DNA from: an uncultured Bacilli bacterium
GTDB lineage: Bacteria; Bacillota_I; Bacilli_A; RF39; UBA660
NCBI GenBank assembly: GCA_947588795.1
Contig: CANPZJ010000014.1
Span: forward strand, 1 to 13,606
Length of the DNA stretch: 13,606 nucleotides
Direction of reading: 5' to 3'
This document shows, piece by piece, positions 1-6,345 of this stretch (positions within the stretch are counted from its first letter, which is position 1; each line of letters begins with the position of its first letter). Position numbers and translations under genes: made by a program. The notes below the pieces were generated by a model that saw only the letters and a list, made by a program, of their open reading frames with translations, searched no databases and was not told where the DNA came from.

Positions 1-1
1 A

Positions 2-1210
2 CAAAAAATTACAAATAGCCTAAATAAAAGTACATCAAAATTTGTACTAGATATGCAATATGGACTAGCAAAAGGAGGAAGTTGTTTAATATCTGAAATA
101 GCAAGAGCATTAGATGAAGACATAAAAATTGGTTACACAATAGAAAGATTATGTGATAATTTAACAAATTTATATCCAGAAGAAAAAGAACAAATATGGA
201 CTAATTACTTAGAAGAAGTAAAAAGGAATATAGATGAAGATAATATAATTGCCTTATTTGATGATAGTGATATAAATAAAGAACATAGTAAAAAATTAGA
301 AGATTTAGACCGAGTAATAGATGCATCAAGCCAAGATAAAAAAATAGTAAATGGCTACCATATTTGTGAAGCAGTAGTATTAACAAAAAATGAAAAGCAA
401 CCGATAAGTGTATATAGCAAAATATATTCGTGTAAAAGCAAAGATTTTAAAAGTAAAAATGAATATACATTAGAAAGTATAAAAGCAGTTGAAGAACTAA
501 CTAGTGATAAATTTACAGGGATATTTGACCGAGGATATGATGATAATAAAATATATGCATATATGAGTAAAGGAAATAGAAAATTTGTAGTAAGACTAGA
601 TGATAATAGAACACTTTTATTTAAAGGGAAAAAGAAACGTGTTGAAGAAGTAGCCAAAGCAAGAAAAGGTAAAATAACAATGAAATTATTATTTGATGAA
701 AATGAAGAAACAGAGGTAATGTTAAGTTATACAAAAGCAACATTACCATATAATAAAAAAGAATATACATTAGTAATAGTATATGGCTTAAGTGAAGAAC
801 ATCCAATGAAATTACTAACAAATATAGAAATAAAAGGAAAAGAAGATGTAATAAAAGTAGCAAGATTATATTTATCAAGATGGAAAATAGAAGAACACTT
901 TCGAGGGAAAAAGCAAGAATATGATTTTGAAAATATGAGAGTAAGAACATTAGAGAGTATGAATAATTTAAATATGATACTTACAATACATTTAGGACAT
1001 ATAGCAATACTTGCAGATAAAATAAATAAGAAATTATTAACAATAAAGATAATATATGCATCAAAATCATTAAAAGATAAAGCGATAGTTTGGTTAGGAC
1101 AAATAGCAAAAGGAATAAAAAAGATATTAGAATGTGCTCATGAAGGAATAAAGAGTTGGCAAAATATAGAAATTAAAGTACATGAAAAACAATTACAATT
1201 AAAACTGTAA
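2..1210 (+). CDS. IS4-superfamily DDE transposase, 5'-truncated by the window edge
   Basis: This is a cut-and-paste transposase of the IS4/IS1634 type. The frame is open from base 2. The 17 codons before the first ATG (53) read like normal transposase sequence (SKFVLDMQYGLAKGG), so that ATG is internal and the true start lies upstream of the window. The RNase H-like DDE core is complete. The first acidic site is DDSD (260-271), the second is the D of FDRGYDD (527-529). The YREK signature, Y-2-R-3-E-6-K, fits exactly at 869-913, with catalytic E at 890-892. No frameshift or internal stop is visible, so the visible part looks intact. Its codon use differs from its neighbours: Ile is almost always ATA and Val mostly GTA, whereas uvrA favours ATT and GTT. 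This fits a mobile origin. I could not define a terminal inverted repeat because the left end is missing. IS4 versus IS1634 family is not resolved. Confidence 0.9.
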   Translation, partial: QKITNSLNKSTSKFVLDMQYGLAKGGSCLISEIARALDEDIKIGYTIERLCDNLTNLYPEEKEQIWTNYLEEVKRNIDEDNIIALFDDSDINKEHSKKLEDLDRVIDASSQDKKIVNGYHICEAVVLTKNEKQPISVYSKIYSCKSKDFKSKNEYTLESIKAVEELTSDKFTGIFDRGYDDNKIYAYMSKGNRKFVVRLDDNRTLLFKGKKKRVEEVAKARKGKITMKLLFDENEETEVMLSYTKATLPYNKKEYTLVIVYGLSEEHPMKLLTNIEIKGKEDVIKVARLYLSRWKIEEHFRGKKQEYDFENMRVRTLESMNNLNMILTIHLGHIAILADKINKKLLTIKIIYASKSLKDKAIVWLGQIAKGIKKILECAHEGIKSWQNIEIKVHEKQLQLKL

Positions 1211-1230
1211 AAATAAAAATTTTAAATTAA

Positions 1231-1258
1231 CTTAAAAATGACATTTTAAGGTGTCAAA
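1231..1258 (+). other. Small hairpin(s) after the transposase, possible weak terminator or IS end
   Basis: A 7-bp stem (1231-1237 with 1244-1250, 6-nt loop) overlaps an alternative 5-bp stem formed by TGACA and TGTCA, followed by AAATTTTT. It may end transposase transcription or belong to the IS right end. Neither role can be settled without the left end. Apart from this and the uvrA promoter, I see only AT-rich sequence between 1211 and 1457. Confidence 0.25.
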
Positions 1259-1369
1259 TTTTTGGCGTGATTAAATTTTATAAAAAAGCAATAATTTTCA
1301 TATAATATTATAAATAATTATAATTTTTTTAAAATTTTCATAAAAAACCTAAACTCAAATTATTTAATA

Positions 1370-1398
1370 TTGACTTACATACATTCGTTTGTTATTAT
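1370..1398 (+). promoter_or_regulatory. uvrA promoter
   Basis: The -35 TTGACT (1370-1375) and -10 TATTAT (1393-1398) are separated by exactly 17 bp, a near-consensus vegetative (sigma-A/sigma-70 type) promoter. Expected transcription start is near 1405, leaving a leader of about 50 nt before the ATG at 1458. The spacer is itself a dyad (see the operator entry). Confidence 0.75.
1377..1392. promoter_or_regulatory. Candidate LexA/DinR-type SOS operator in the uvrA promoter spacer
   Basis: The 16-bp dyad ACATACATTCGTTTGT has matching outer arms (ACAnAC....GTnTGT) and fills the spacer between -35 and -10. Aligned at 1378, it fits the Gram-positive SOS consensus CGAACRNRYGTTYC at 10 of 14 positions, counting the N. 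uvrA is a known LexA target in Bacillus, and SOS operators commonly overlap the promoter. The match is imperfect, so LexA binding is inferred. Confidence 0.4.
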
Positions 1399-1409
1399 AT
1401 TAATGCTTG

Positions 1410-1437
1410 AATATTTTAAAAAAAGTATTAAAATATT
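1410..1437 (+). other. AT-only hairpin in the uvrA leader
   Basis: A perfect 10-bp stem (AATATTTTAA at 1410-1419 with TTAAAATATT at 1428-1437) encloses an 8-nt loop, between the predicted transcription start and the ribosome binding site. All pairs are A-T, so stability is low. A role in mRNA stability or translation is possible, but chance in AT-rich DNA is a real alternative. Confidence 0.3.
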
Positions 1438-1443
1438 TTAGAA

Positions 1444-1452
1444 AAGTGGGTG
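1444..1452 (+). promoter_or_regulatory. uvrA ribosome binding site deciding the start at 1458
   Basis: AAGTGGGTG resembles AAGGAGGTG with two changes and ends 5 nt before ATG 1458. An upstream in-frame TTG (1407) has no such site and sits almost on the predicted transcription start. The start is therefore placed at 1458. Confidence 0.7.
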
Positions 1453-1457
1453 TTTTT

Positions 1458-4274
1458 ATGGATAAAATAGTTATTAGGGGTGCAAGAGAAAACAATTTAA
1501 AAAATGTTGATTTAGAGTTACCTAAAAATAAATTAATTGTTATGACGGGAGTATCAGGTAGTGGTAAGAGTAGTCTTGCTTTTGATACCATTTATGCTGA
1601 AGGGGAAAGAAGATATGTTGAAAGCTTATCTGCTTATGCTCGTCAATTTATAGGTAATAGTGAAAAACCTGATGTTGATTCAATTGAAGGACTTTCACCA
1701 AGTATTTCAATTGACCAAAAAACTACTAATAAAAACCCAAGATCAACTGTTGGTACTATAACCGAATTATATGATTATTTAAGATTACTTTATGCAAGAA
1801 TTGGTGTTCCTTATTGTCCTACCCATAAAATACCTATAAAAAGTCAAAGTATTGAAGAAATGACTAATAAAATTTTAGCTTTAGATGAAGGAACTAAAAT
1901 TGAAATATATGCGCCAGTAGTTAGAAGTGAAAAAGGAACGCATAAAGATTTAATTGAGGATTTGAGAAGTAAAGGATACACTAAAATTAAAGTTAATGGT
2001 GTAATGTATAATGCTACTGATGAGATAACTTTAGAAAAAAATATTAAAGATGATATTTATGTTTTAATCGATAAATTATTAGTGACACCTGATGAGCGAA
2101 GTCGAATTTTTGAAGCAGTCGAAACTAGTTGTAAGATGGCAAAAGGCTTAGTAATTATTCGCATTAATGATGAAGAAGATATGTTAATGAGTGAAAATTA
2201 TGCTTGTCCGTATTGTAACTTTTCGATATCTGAACTTGAACCAAGAATGTTTTCATTTAACTCACCATATGGGGCTTGTGATGAATGTAAAGGCCTTGGC
2301 ACAAAACTTAAAATAAGTGAAGACTTACTTATCCCTGATAGAAATAAAAGTATTAAAAAAGGGGCTATTATTGCTATTAATCTTGATAACAATATGTATA
2401 TGAGTAGTTTAAAGACAGTTGCGGAACATTATAATATTGATTTAGATATACCAGTTAAAGATATGCCTAAGAAAGATTTAGATATTATTCTTTATGGTAC
2501 GAAAGATATTATGGATTTTCATTATGTTGCTAAAAATGGTAGTACGAGAGATACTAAATCAAGATATGAAGGTATTATTAATAATTTAGAAAGAAGATAT
2601 TTAGAGACTAATTCATCTTGGATAAGAGAGTGGATAGAAGGATTTATGGTTGAATCTACTTGTGAATGTTGTCATGGCACAAGATTAAAAGATGAAATTT
2701 TAGCAGTTAAAATAAATAAGAAAAATATTTATGAAATGACCGAAATGGCGATTGATGAATTAAGAGATTTCTTAAATAATTTAAAACTTACAAAAGAGGA
2801 AGAAGAAATTAGTCGTTTATTATTAAAAGAAATACTTGCTAGATTAGATTTTTTGATGAATGTTGGTCTTAATTATTTAACTCTTGCTAGAAATGCAGCA
2901 TCTCTATCTGGTGGTGAAGCCCAAAGAATTAGACTAGCTACCCAAATAGGTAGTAAACTCTCTGGTGTTTTATATGTTTTAGATGAGCCATCAATAGGGC
3001 TTCATCAAAGAGATAATGAAAAGTTAATTAATTCCCTAAAAGAAATGCGCGATTTAGGTAATACTTTAATTGTCGTTGAACATGATACTGATACAATGCT
3101 AGCGGCTGATTATTTAGTAGATGTTGGTCCTGGTGCAGGGGAAGCCGGTGGTTATATTGTGGCTAAAGGTACCCCAGAAGAAGTAATGAATTGTGATGAA
3201 AGTATTACTGGTCGTTATTTAAGTGGTAAAGAGAAAATTGAAATACCAAAAAAGCATCGTAAAGGAAATGGCCAATATCTAGAAGTAAAGGGTGCTTCTG
3301 AAAATAACTTAAATAATATTAATGTTAAATTTCCACTTAATAAGTTTGTTGTGGTAACAGGCGTTTCCGGTTCAGGTAAAAGTACTTTAGTTAATGAAAT
3401 ACTTTATAAAACATTACATCGCGAATTTTATAAATCAAAAGATATTCCAGGTAAATGCAAAAAAATATTAGGAATGCAAAATGTTGATAAAGTAGTAAAT
3501 ATTAGTCAAGATGCAATTGGGAGAACGCCTCGAAGTAATCCTGCTACATATGTTGGGGTATTCGACGATATTCGTGATGTCTTTGCTAATATGAAAGAAT
3601 CTAAAATGCGTGGTTATGATAAAGGAAGATTCTCATTTAATGTAAAAGGTGGAAGATGTGAAGCTTGTTGGGGTGATGGCGTTAAAAAAATTGAAATGCA
3701 CTTCTTACCTGATGTTTATGTTCCTTGTGATGTCTGTGGTGGCAAACGCTATAATAAAGAAACTTTAGATGTTAAATTTAAAGGTAAAAGCATTGCTGAT
3801 GTTCTAGATATGCGAGTTAGTGAAGCTCTACCATTCTTTGAAAACATCCCAAAAGTTAGAGATAAATTACAAGTTATGTATGATGTTGGACTTTCTTATA
3901 TAACTCTTGGTCAAGGAGCACCTACTTTATCCGGTGGTGAAGCAGGTAGAGTAAAACTTGCGAAAGAACTACAAAAGAAACCAACCGGTAAATCAGTCTT
4001 TATCTTAGATGAACCTACTACTGGTCTTCATTCAGCTGATATAAAAAAACTACTTGAAGTTTTAAATCGTATTGTTGATAATGGAGATACTGTTATTGTT
4101 ATTGAACATAATCTAGATGTTATCAAACAAGCTGATTATATTATTGATTTAGGCCCTGAAGGTGGAAAATTTGGCGGTAATGTTATTGCTACTGGTACTC
4201 CAGAAGAAGTAGCTAAAGTAGAAGAATCTTATACAGGCCAATTTTTAAAGAAAATATTTGCAAAAGAGAAGTAA
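1458..4274 (+). CDS. uvrA: UvrA, excinuclease ABC subunit A
   Basis: UvrA is the damage-sensing ATPase of nucleotide excision repair. As a dimer it finds bulky lesions and loads UvrB. The 938-residue product has the usual length and the classic start MDKIVIRGARENNLKN. It carries two ABC modules: Walker A at 31-39 (GVSGSGKSS) and at 635-642 (GVSGSGKS), signatures at 483-490 (LSGGEAQR) and 824-831 (LSGGEAGR), and Walker B with LDEP in each half. Two zinc modules are visible, C250/C253/C274/C277 and C734/C737/C757/C760. The second signature has Gly830 where Gln is usual (LSGGEAQR). The gene stands alone between its own promoter and terminator, with no uvrB beside it, unlike the uvrB-uvrA operon of Bacillus. 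A LexA-like dyad in the promoter suggests SOS control. Identity is essentially certain. Confidence 0.98.
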   Translation: MDKIVIRGARENNLKNVDLELPKNKLIVMTGVSGSGKSSLAFDTIYAEGERRYVESLSAYARQFIGNSEKPDVDSIEGLSPSISIDQKTTNKNPRSTVGTITELYDYLRLLYARIGVPYCPTHKIPIKSQSIEEMTNKILALDEGTKIEIYAPVVRSEKGTHKDLIEDLRSKGYTKIKVNGVMYNATDEITLEKNIKDDIYVLIDKLLVTPDERSRIFEAVETSCKMAKGLVIIRINDEEDMLMSENYACPYCNFSISELEPRMFSFNSPYGACDECKGLGTKLKISEDLLIPDRNKSIKKGAIIAINLDNNMYMSSLKTVAEHYNIDLDIPVKDMPKKDLDIILYGTKDIMDFHYVAKNGSTRDTKSRYEGIINNLERRYLETNSSWIREWIEGFMVESTCECCHGTRLKDEILAVKINKKNIYEMTEMAIDELRDFLNNLKLTKEEEEISRLLLKEILARLDFLMNVGLNYLTLARNAASLSGGEAQRIRLATQIGSKLSGVLYVLDEPSIGLHQRDNEKLINSLKEMRDLGNTLIVVEHDTDTMLAADYLVDVGPGAGEAGGYIVAKGTPEEVMNCDESITGRYLSGKEKIEIPKKHRKGNGQYLEVKGASENNLNNINVKFPLNKFVVVTGVSGSGKSTLVNEILYKTLHREFYKSKDIPGKCKKILGMQNVDKVVNISQDAIGRTPRSNPATYVGVFDDIRDVFANMKESKMRGYDKGRFSFNVKGGRCEACWGDGVKKIEMHFLPDVYVPCDVCGGKRYNKETLDVKFKGKSIADVLDMRVSEALPFFENIPKVRDKLQVMYDVGLSYITLGQGAPTLSGGEAGRVKLAKELQKKPTGKSVFILDEPTTGLHSADIKKLLEVLNRIVDNGDTVIVIEHNLDVIKQADYIIDLGPEGGKFGGNVIATGTPEEVAKVEESYTGQFLKKIFAKEK

Positions 4275-4287
4275 AATTCTCTTTTTT
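4262..4287 (+). terminator. Intrinsic terminator of uvrA, with the stop codon in its loop
   Basis: AAAAGAGAA (4262-4270) pairs with TTCTCTTTT (4277-4285) around the loop GTAAAA, followed by further T residues. The TAA stop (4272-4274) sits in the loop, so the 3' stem begins just after the gene. Confidence 0.75.
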
Positions 4288-4299
4288 AAATCAAAAATA

Positions 4300-4357
4300 A
4301 TTTCATTTGAGTGAAATAAGTTTAAAAAATTAAAAAGTTATTTCACTCAAATGAAAT
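4300..4357. repeat. 20-bp perfect inverted repeat upstream of the AAA_14 ATPase
   Basis: The arms at 4300-4319 and 4338-4357 are perfect reverse complements, separated by 18 nt of mostly A/T. Each arm is itself a near-palindrome (ATTTCA, six bases, TGAAAT). The region can therefore fold as one 20-bp hairpin or as two local hairpins. No T-tract follows it, and uvrA already has a terminator, so a second terminator is less likely than a protein-binding site or an RNA switch. Confidence 0.85.
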
Positions 4358-4363
4358 AACTTT
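4334..4363. promoter_or_regulatory. 12-bp-stem palindrome overlapping the ATPase promoter -35, candidate operator
   Basis: AAAGTTATTTCA (4334-4345) is perfectly complementary to TGAAATAACTTT (4352-4363) around CTCAAA. Its last three bases are the first three of the -35 element TTTACT. The position suits an operator for repression or autoregulation, but no binding protein is identified. Confidence 0.5.
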
Positions 4364-4389
4364 ACTTATATAAATATTTGTAATATAAT
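4361..4389 (+). promoter_or_regulatory. Promoter of the AAA_14 ATPase gene
   Basis: The -35 TTTACT (4361-4366) and consensus -10 TATAAT (4384-4389) are separated by 17 bp. Expected start is near 4396, giving a leader of only about 14 nt. Confidence 0.65.
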
Positions 4390-4395
4390 AATTAT

Positions 4396-4400
4396 GGGAG
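4396..4400 (+). promoter_or_regulatory. Ribosome binding site deciding the ATPase start
   Basis: GGGAG ends 9 nt before ATG 4410. It directly abuts an in-frame TTG at 4401, which it could not serve, so the ATG is chosen. Confidence 0.6.
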
Positions 4401-4409
4401 TTGATTAAA

Positions 4410-5609
4410 ATGTTAATCAGAACAGATTATCTAAATAAAATCAGAGGATTTTATAATTCTAATTTAGTTAAAATTTTAGTTGGTATTAGAAGATGTGGTA
4501 AATCAGTTATTTTAGATCAAATTATTAATGATTTAAAAAAAGAAAAAGTAAATGATACACATATAATATGTATTAATTTTGAATTTATCGAATATGAAGA
4601 ATTAAAAGATTATAAAAAGTTAAATGCATATATAAAAGAACAAATAAAAGATGATAAAATGTATTATGTATTTTTAGATGAAATTCAAAATGTTGATAAT
4701 TTTGAAAAAGTTATTAACTCTTTAAGAGCATCAATTAAAAATATTAGTATATTTATAACTGGCTCAAATAGTAAAATGTTATCTGATGAATTATCAACAG
4801 TTTTATCGGGAAGATATGTTCTTTTTAACATCTATCCATTATCTTATAAAGAATATATTGAACTTACCAAAAAAGATGCTAATGATTTAAATAACTTTTG
4901 GGATTATGCTAAATGGGGAGGACTTCCTAATCGTTGTGAATTTACGAGCGAACTTGACATAAAAAATTATCTTCATAGTGTATATGATTCTATTATTTTA
5001 AGAGATATTGTTAAAAGACTAAATCTTCAAGATATAATTCTATTTGATAAAATATTAAATTATTTACTTGATACAATAGGCAGAGAATTTTCAGCAGAAA
5101 ATATTGTTAATTATTTAGAAAAAGAATATCGTAAAGTTTCAACAGATACAATATATACTTATATTGATGCTTTATGTAAGGCACTTATAATTAAAAAAGT
5201 TTATCGTTACGATATTCATGGTAAAGGTATGTTAAAAACTTTGAATAAATATTATGTTACTGATTTAGGAATTGCTCAAATTAAAAATAATAATAAAGAT
5301 TTTAAAAATTATATAGTATTAGAAAATATAGTTTATAATGAACTTATTAAAAGAGATTATGAGGTATATGTTGGTAAAAATAATAATATTGAAATAGATT
5401 TTGTAGCACAAAAAGATGACAAAAAAATATATATTCAAGTTACTTATGAACTTTCTAATGAGGAAGCAAGAGAAAGAGAATTTAATGCATTTAAAAATAT
5501 TGATGATAATTATCCAAAATATATAATTTCTTTAGATAAAAGAGATTTTTCACAAAATGGTATTAAAAACATTAATATAATTGATTTCTTAATGAATGAA
5601 GATTTATAA
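4410..5609 (+). CDS. AAA_14/DUF4143-type ATPase, role unknown
   Basis: The 399-residue product belongs to the family of ATPases with an AAA_14 core and DUF4143 C-terminal half, widespread in gut bacteria and archaea without an agreed role. Visible in order: Walker A GIRRCGKS (25-32), Walker B VFLDEIQ with D90/E91, sensor-like ITGSNS (116-121), the SGRY and WGGLPNR segments typical of the family, then a C-terminal part ending in an IEIDFVAQ...IYIQV strand pair (E328, D330). That pair resembles the restriction-nuclease-like fold found in this family. Here the usual second E/K pair reads QV, so nuclease activity is doubtful. The gene has its own promoter, overlapped by a striking palindrome. No antitoxin-like or nuclease partner is adjacent. 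No terminator is visible after it, so some read-through into the next gene is possible. Family assignment is firm; function is not. Confidence 0.88.
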   Translation: MLIRTDYLNKIRGFYNSNLVKILVGIRRCGKSVILDQIINDLKKEKVNDTHIICINFEFIEYEELKDYKKLNAYIKEQIKDDKMYYVFLDEIQNVDNFEKVINSLRASIKNISIFITGSNSKMLSDELSTVLSGRYVLFNIYPLSYKEYIELTKKDANDLNNFWDYAKWGGLPNRCEFTSELDIKNYLHSVYDSIILRDIVKRLNLQDIILFDKILNYLLDTIGREFSAENIVNYLEKEYRKVSTDTIYTYIDALCKALIIKKVYRYDIHGKGMLKTLNKYYVTDLGIAQIKNNNKDFKNYIVLENIVYNELIKRDYEVYVGKNNNIEIDFVAQKDDKKIYIQVTYELSNEEAREREFNAFKNIDDNYPKYIISLDKRDFSQNGIKNINIIDFLMNEDL

Positions 5610-5618
5610 AATTTTTTC

Positions 5619-5646
5619 TTGACTAAATATTTAAATAAAGTATAAT
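5619..5646 (+). promoter_or_regulatory. Strong promoter of the unknown 208-aa gene
   Basis: The -35 TTGACT (5619-5624) and perfect -10 TATAAT (5641-5646) have a 16-bp spacer. It starts only 10 bases after the ATPase stop codon. It is among the best-matching promoters in the window. Confidence 0.8.
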
Positions 5647-5660
5647 TTAATAGGCGTATG

Positions 5661-5665
5661 AGGAG
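5661..5665 (+). promoter_or_regulatory. Ribosome binding site deciding the start at 5673
   Basis: AGGAG ends 7 nt before ATG 5673. The earlier in-frame ATG at 5658 directly precedes this motif and lies about 5 nt from the predicted transcription start, so it is unlikely to be used. Confidence 0.75.
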
Positions 5666-5672
5666 ATCAATT

Positions 5673-6299
5673 ATGAGTAACTTAGCAAAAATAAAATTAT
5701 ATTTAATTAAAAATGGCTTTGATAAAGATGTAGTCTTTAGTTTACCAAAAATATTTATACAAGAATATTTAGAAAAAGATTATGATAAATTAAGCGAACT
5801 ATTAGATGTTTTTATTGATTATGTATATAAATCAACTAAATATGAAAATAAAGCTAATTTTGGTAATATTTCTTGTATGCATGATAGAGATACAGAATTA
5901 AATAATGAAGGTTTATATAATAGTTTTAAAAATATAATAATTGAAGAATTTCAAACATTTATTAATAGACAACCTCTTAATAGTATAATAAGTGTTGGTG
6001 GAGATTATAAAAATGCTAATGACAATAATTTATTTTTTAATGAATGCATTGTTGATGATCTTAATCAATATGGTGATTTAGTTTGTTTAAAACCTTACTT
6101 TGATGTTTTAGATAAAAGTGGTAATAAATCATACTTTATTAGAATTAATGATTTATCTAATCTTTTATTAAGTAAAGGTATTAATTTAGAAGATGTAAAT
6201 ATTATTATGACTAAGGAAAATAATGGTTTATACATTAATCCTTTAGCTATTAAAAGTTTAGGAAGAGTAGAATTAGAACAAACAAAACTTAAAAAGTAA
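5673..6299 (+). CDS. Unrecognised 208-aa cytoplasmic protein
   Basis: I do not recognise this protein. Its product (MSNLAKIKLYLIKNG...) has no signal peptide, membrane segment, Walker motif or cysteine cluster. The first ~60 residues look helical and acidic/lysine-rich. The middle contains a segment with Cys, His and acidic residues (ISCMHDRDTEL) and a Gly-rich turn (SVGGDYKNAND). The end looks mixed alpha/beta and finishes with a basic tail (KLKK). Transcription appears to be its own: a near-perfect promoter lies just upstream and an intrinsic terminator overlaps the stop codon. The codon pattern matches its neighbours, so there is no sign of recent transfer. A functional tie to the upstream ATPase is conceivable from proximity only. 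The reading frame and ribosome site make a real gene very likely. Confidence 0.8.
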   Translation: MSNLAKIKLYLIKNGFDKDVVFSLPKIFIQEYLEKDYDKLSELLDVFIDYVYKSTKYENKANFGNISCMHDRDTELNNEGLYNSFKNIIIEEFQTFINRQPLNSIISVGGDYKNANDNNLFFNECIVDDLNQYGDLVCLKPYFDVLDKSGNKSYFIRINDLSNLLLSKGINLEDVNIIMTKENNGLYINPLAIKSLGRVELEQTKLKK

Positions 6300-6323
6300 T
6301 TCACAGGTTACTTTTTTTGTTTT
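6291..6323 (+). terminator. Intrinsic terminator overlapping the stop codon of the unknown gene
   Basis: AAAAAGTAA (6291-6299) pairs with TTACTTTTT (6308-6316), extendable by a T-G pair, with a 6-8 nt loop and a T-rich tail. The TAA stop is part of the 5' stem. The loop holds the -35 of the next promoter. Confidence 0.75.
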
Positions 6324-6328
6324 ATAAT
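6300..6328 (+). promoter_or_regulatory. lgt operon promoter nested in the upstream terminator
   Basis: The -35 TTCACA (6300-6305, five of six consensus) lies in the terminator loop and the consensus -10 TATAAT is at 6323-6328, with a 17-bp spacer. Only 17 nt separate the -10 from the lgt ATG, so the leader is about 10 nt and begins close to the ribosome binding site. Confidence 0.65.
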
Positions 6329-6345
6329 AATTATAGGGTGATAGA

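Noticed and set aside
201..950. Several open frames on the minus strand within the transposase
   Set aside because: They encode low-complexity Leu/Ser/Tyr-rich peptides, the expected reverse reading of an A-rich gene, with no ribosome sites.
1211..1369. IS right-end inverted repeat
   Set aside because: The left end is outside the window and no target-site duplication can be seen, so any boundary would be a guess.
1407..1457. TTG start giving UvrA 17 extra residues
   Set aside because: The TTG sits almost at the predicted transcription start, has no ribosome binding site, and the extra residues are not part of the UvrA family. ATG 1458 has a good site and the conserved N-terminus.
1400..2392. 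Minus-strand open frames inside uvrA
   Set aside because: They lie opposite strongly conserved UvrA coding sequence, have no family resemblance and no independent start signals.
4300..4357. CRISPR repeat pair
   Set aside because: There are only two units, in inverted orientation, with an A/T spacer and no cas genes.
4410..6299. ATPase plus unknown gene as a defence or toxin-antitoxin pair
   Set aside because: The second gene has its own strong promoter and terminator, there is no toxin or nuclease signature, and no other defence genes are nearby. Proximity alone is not enough.
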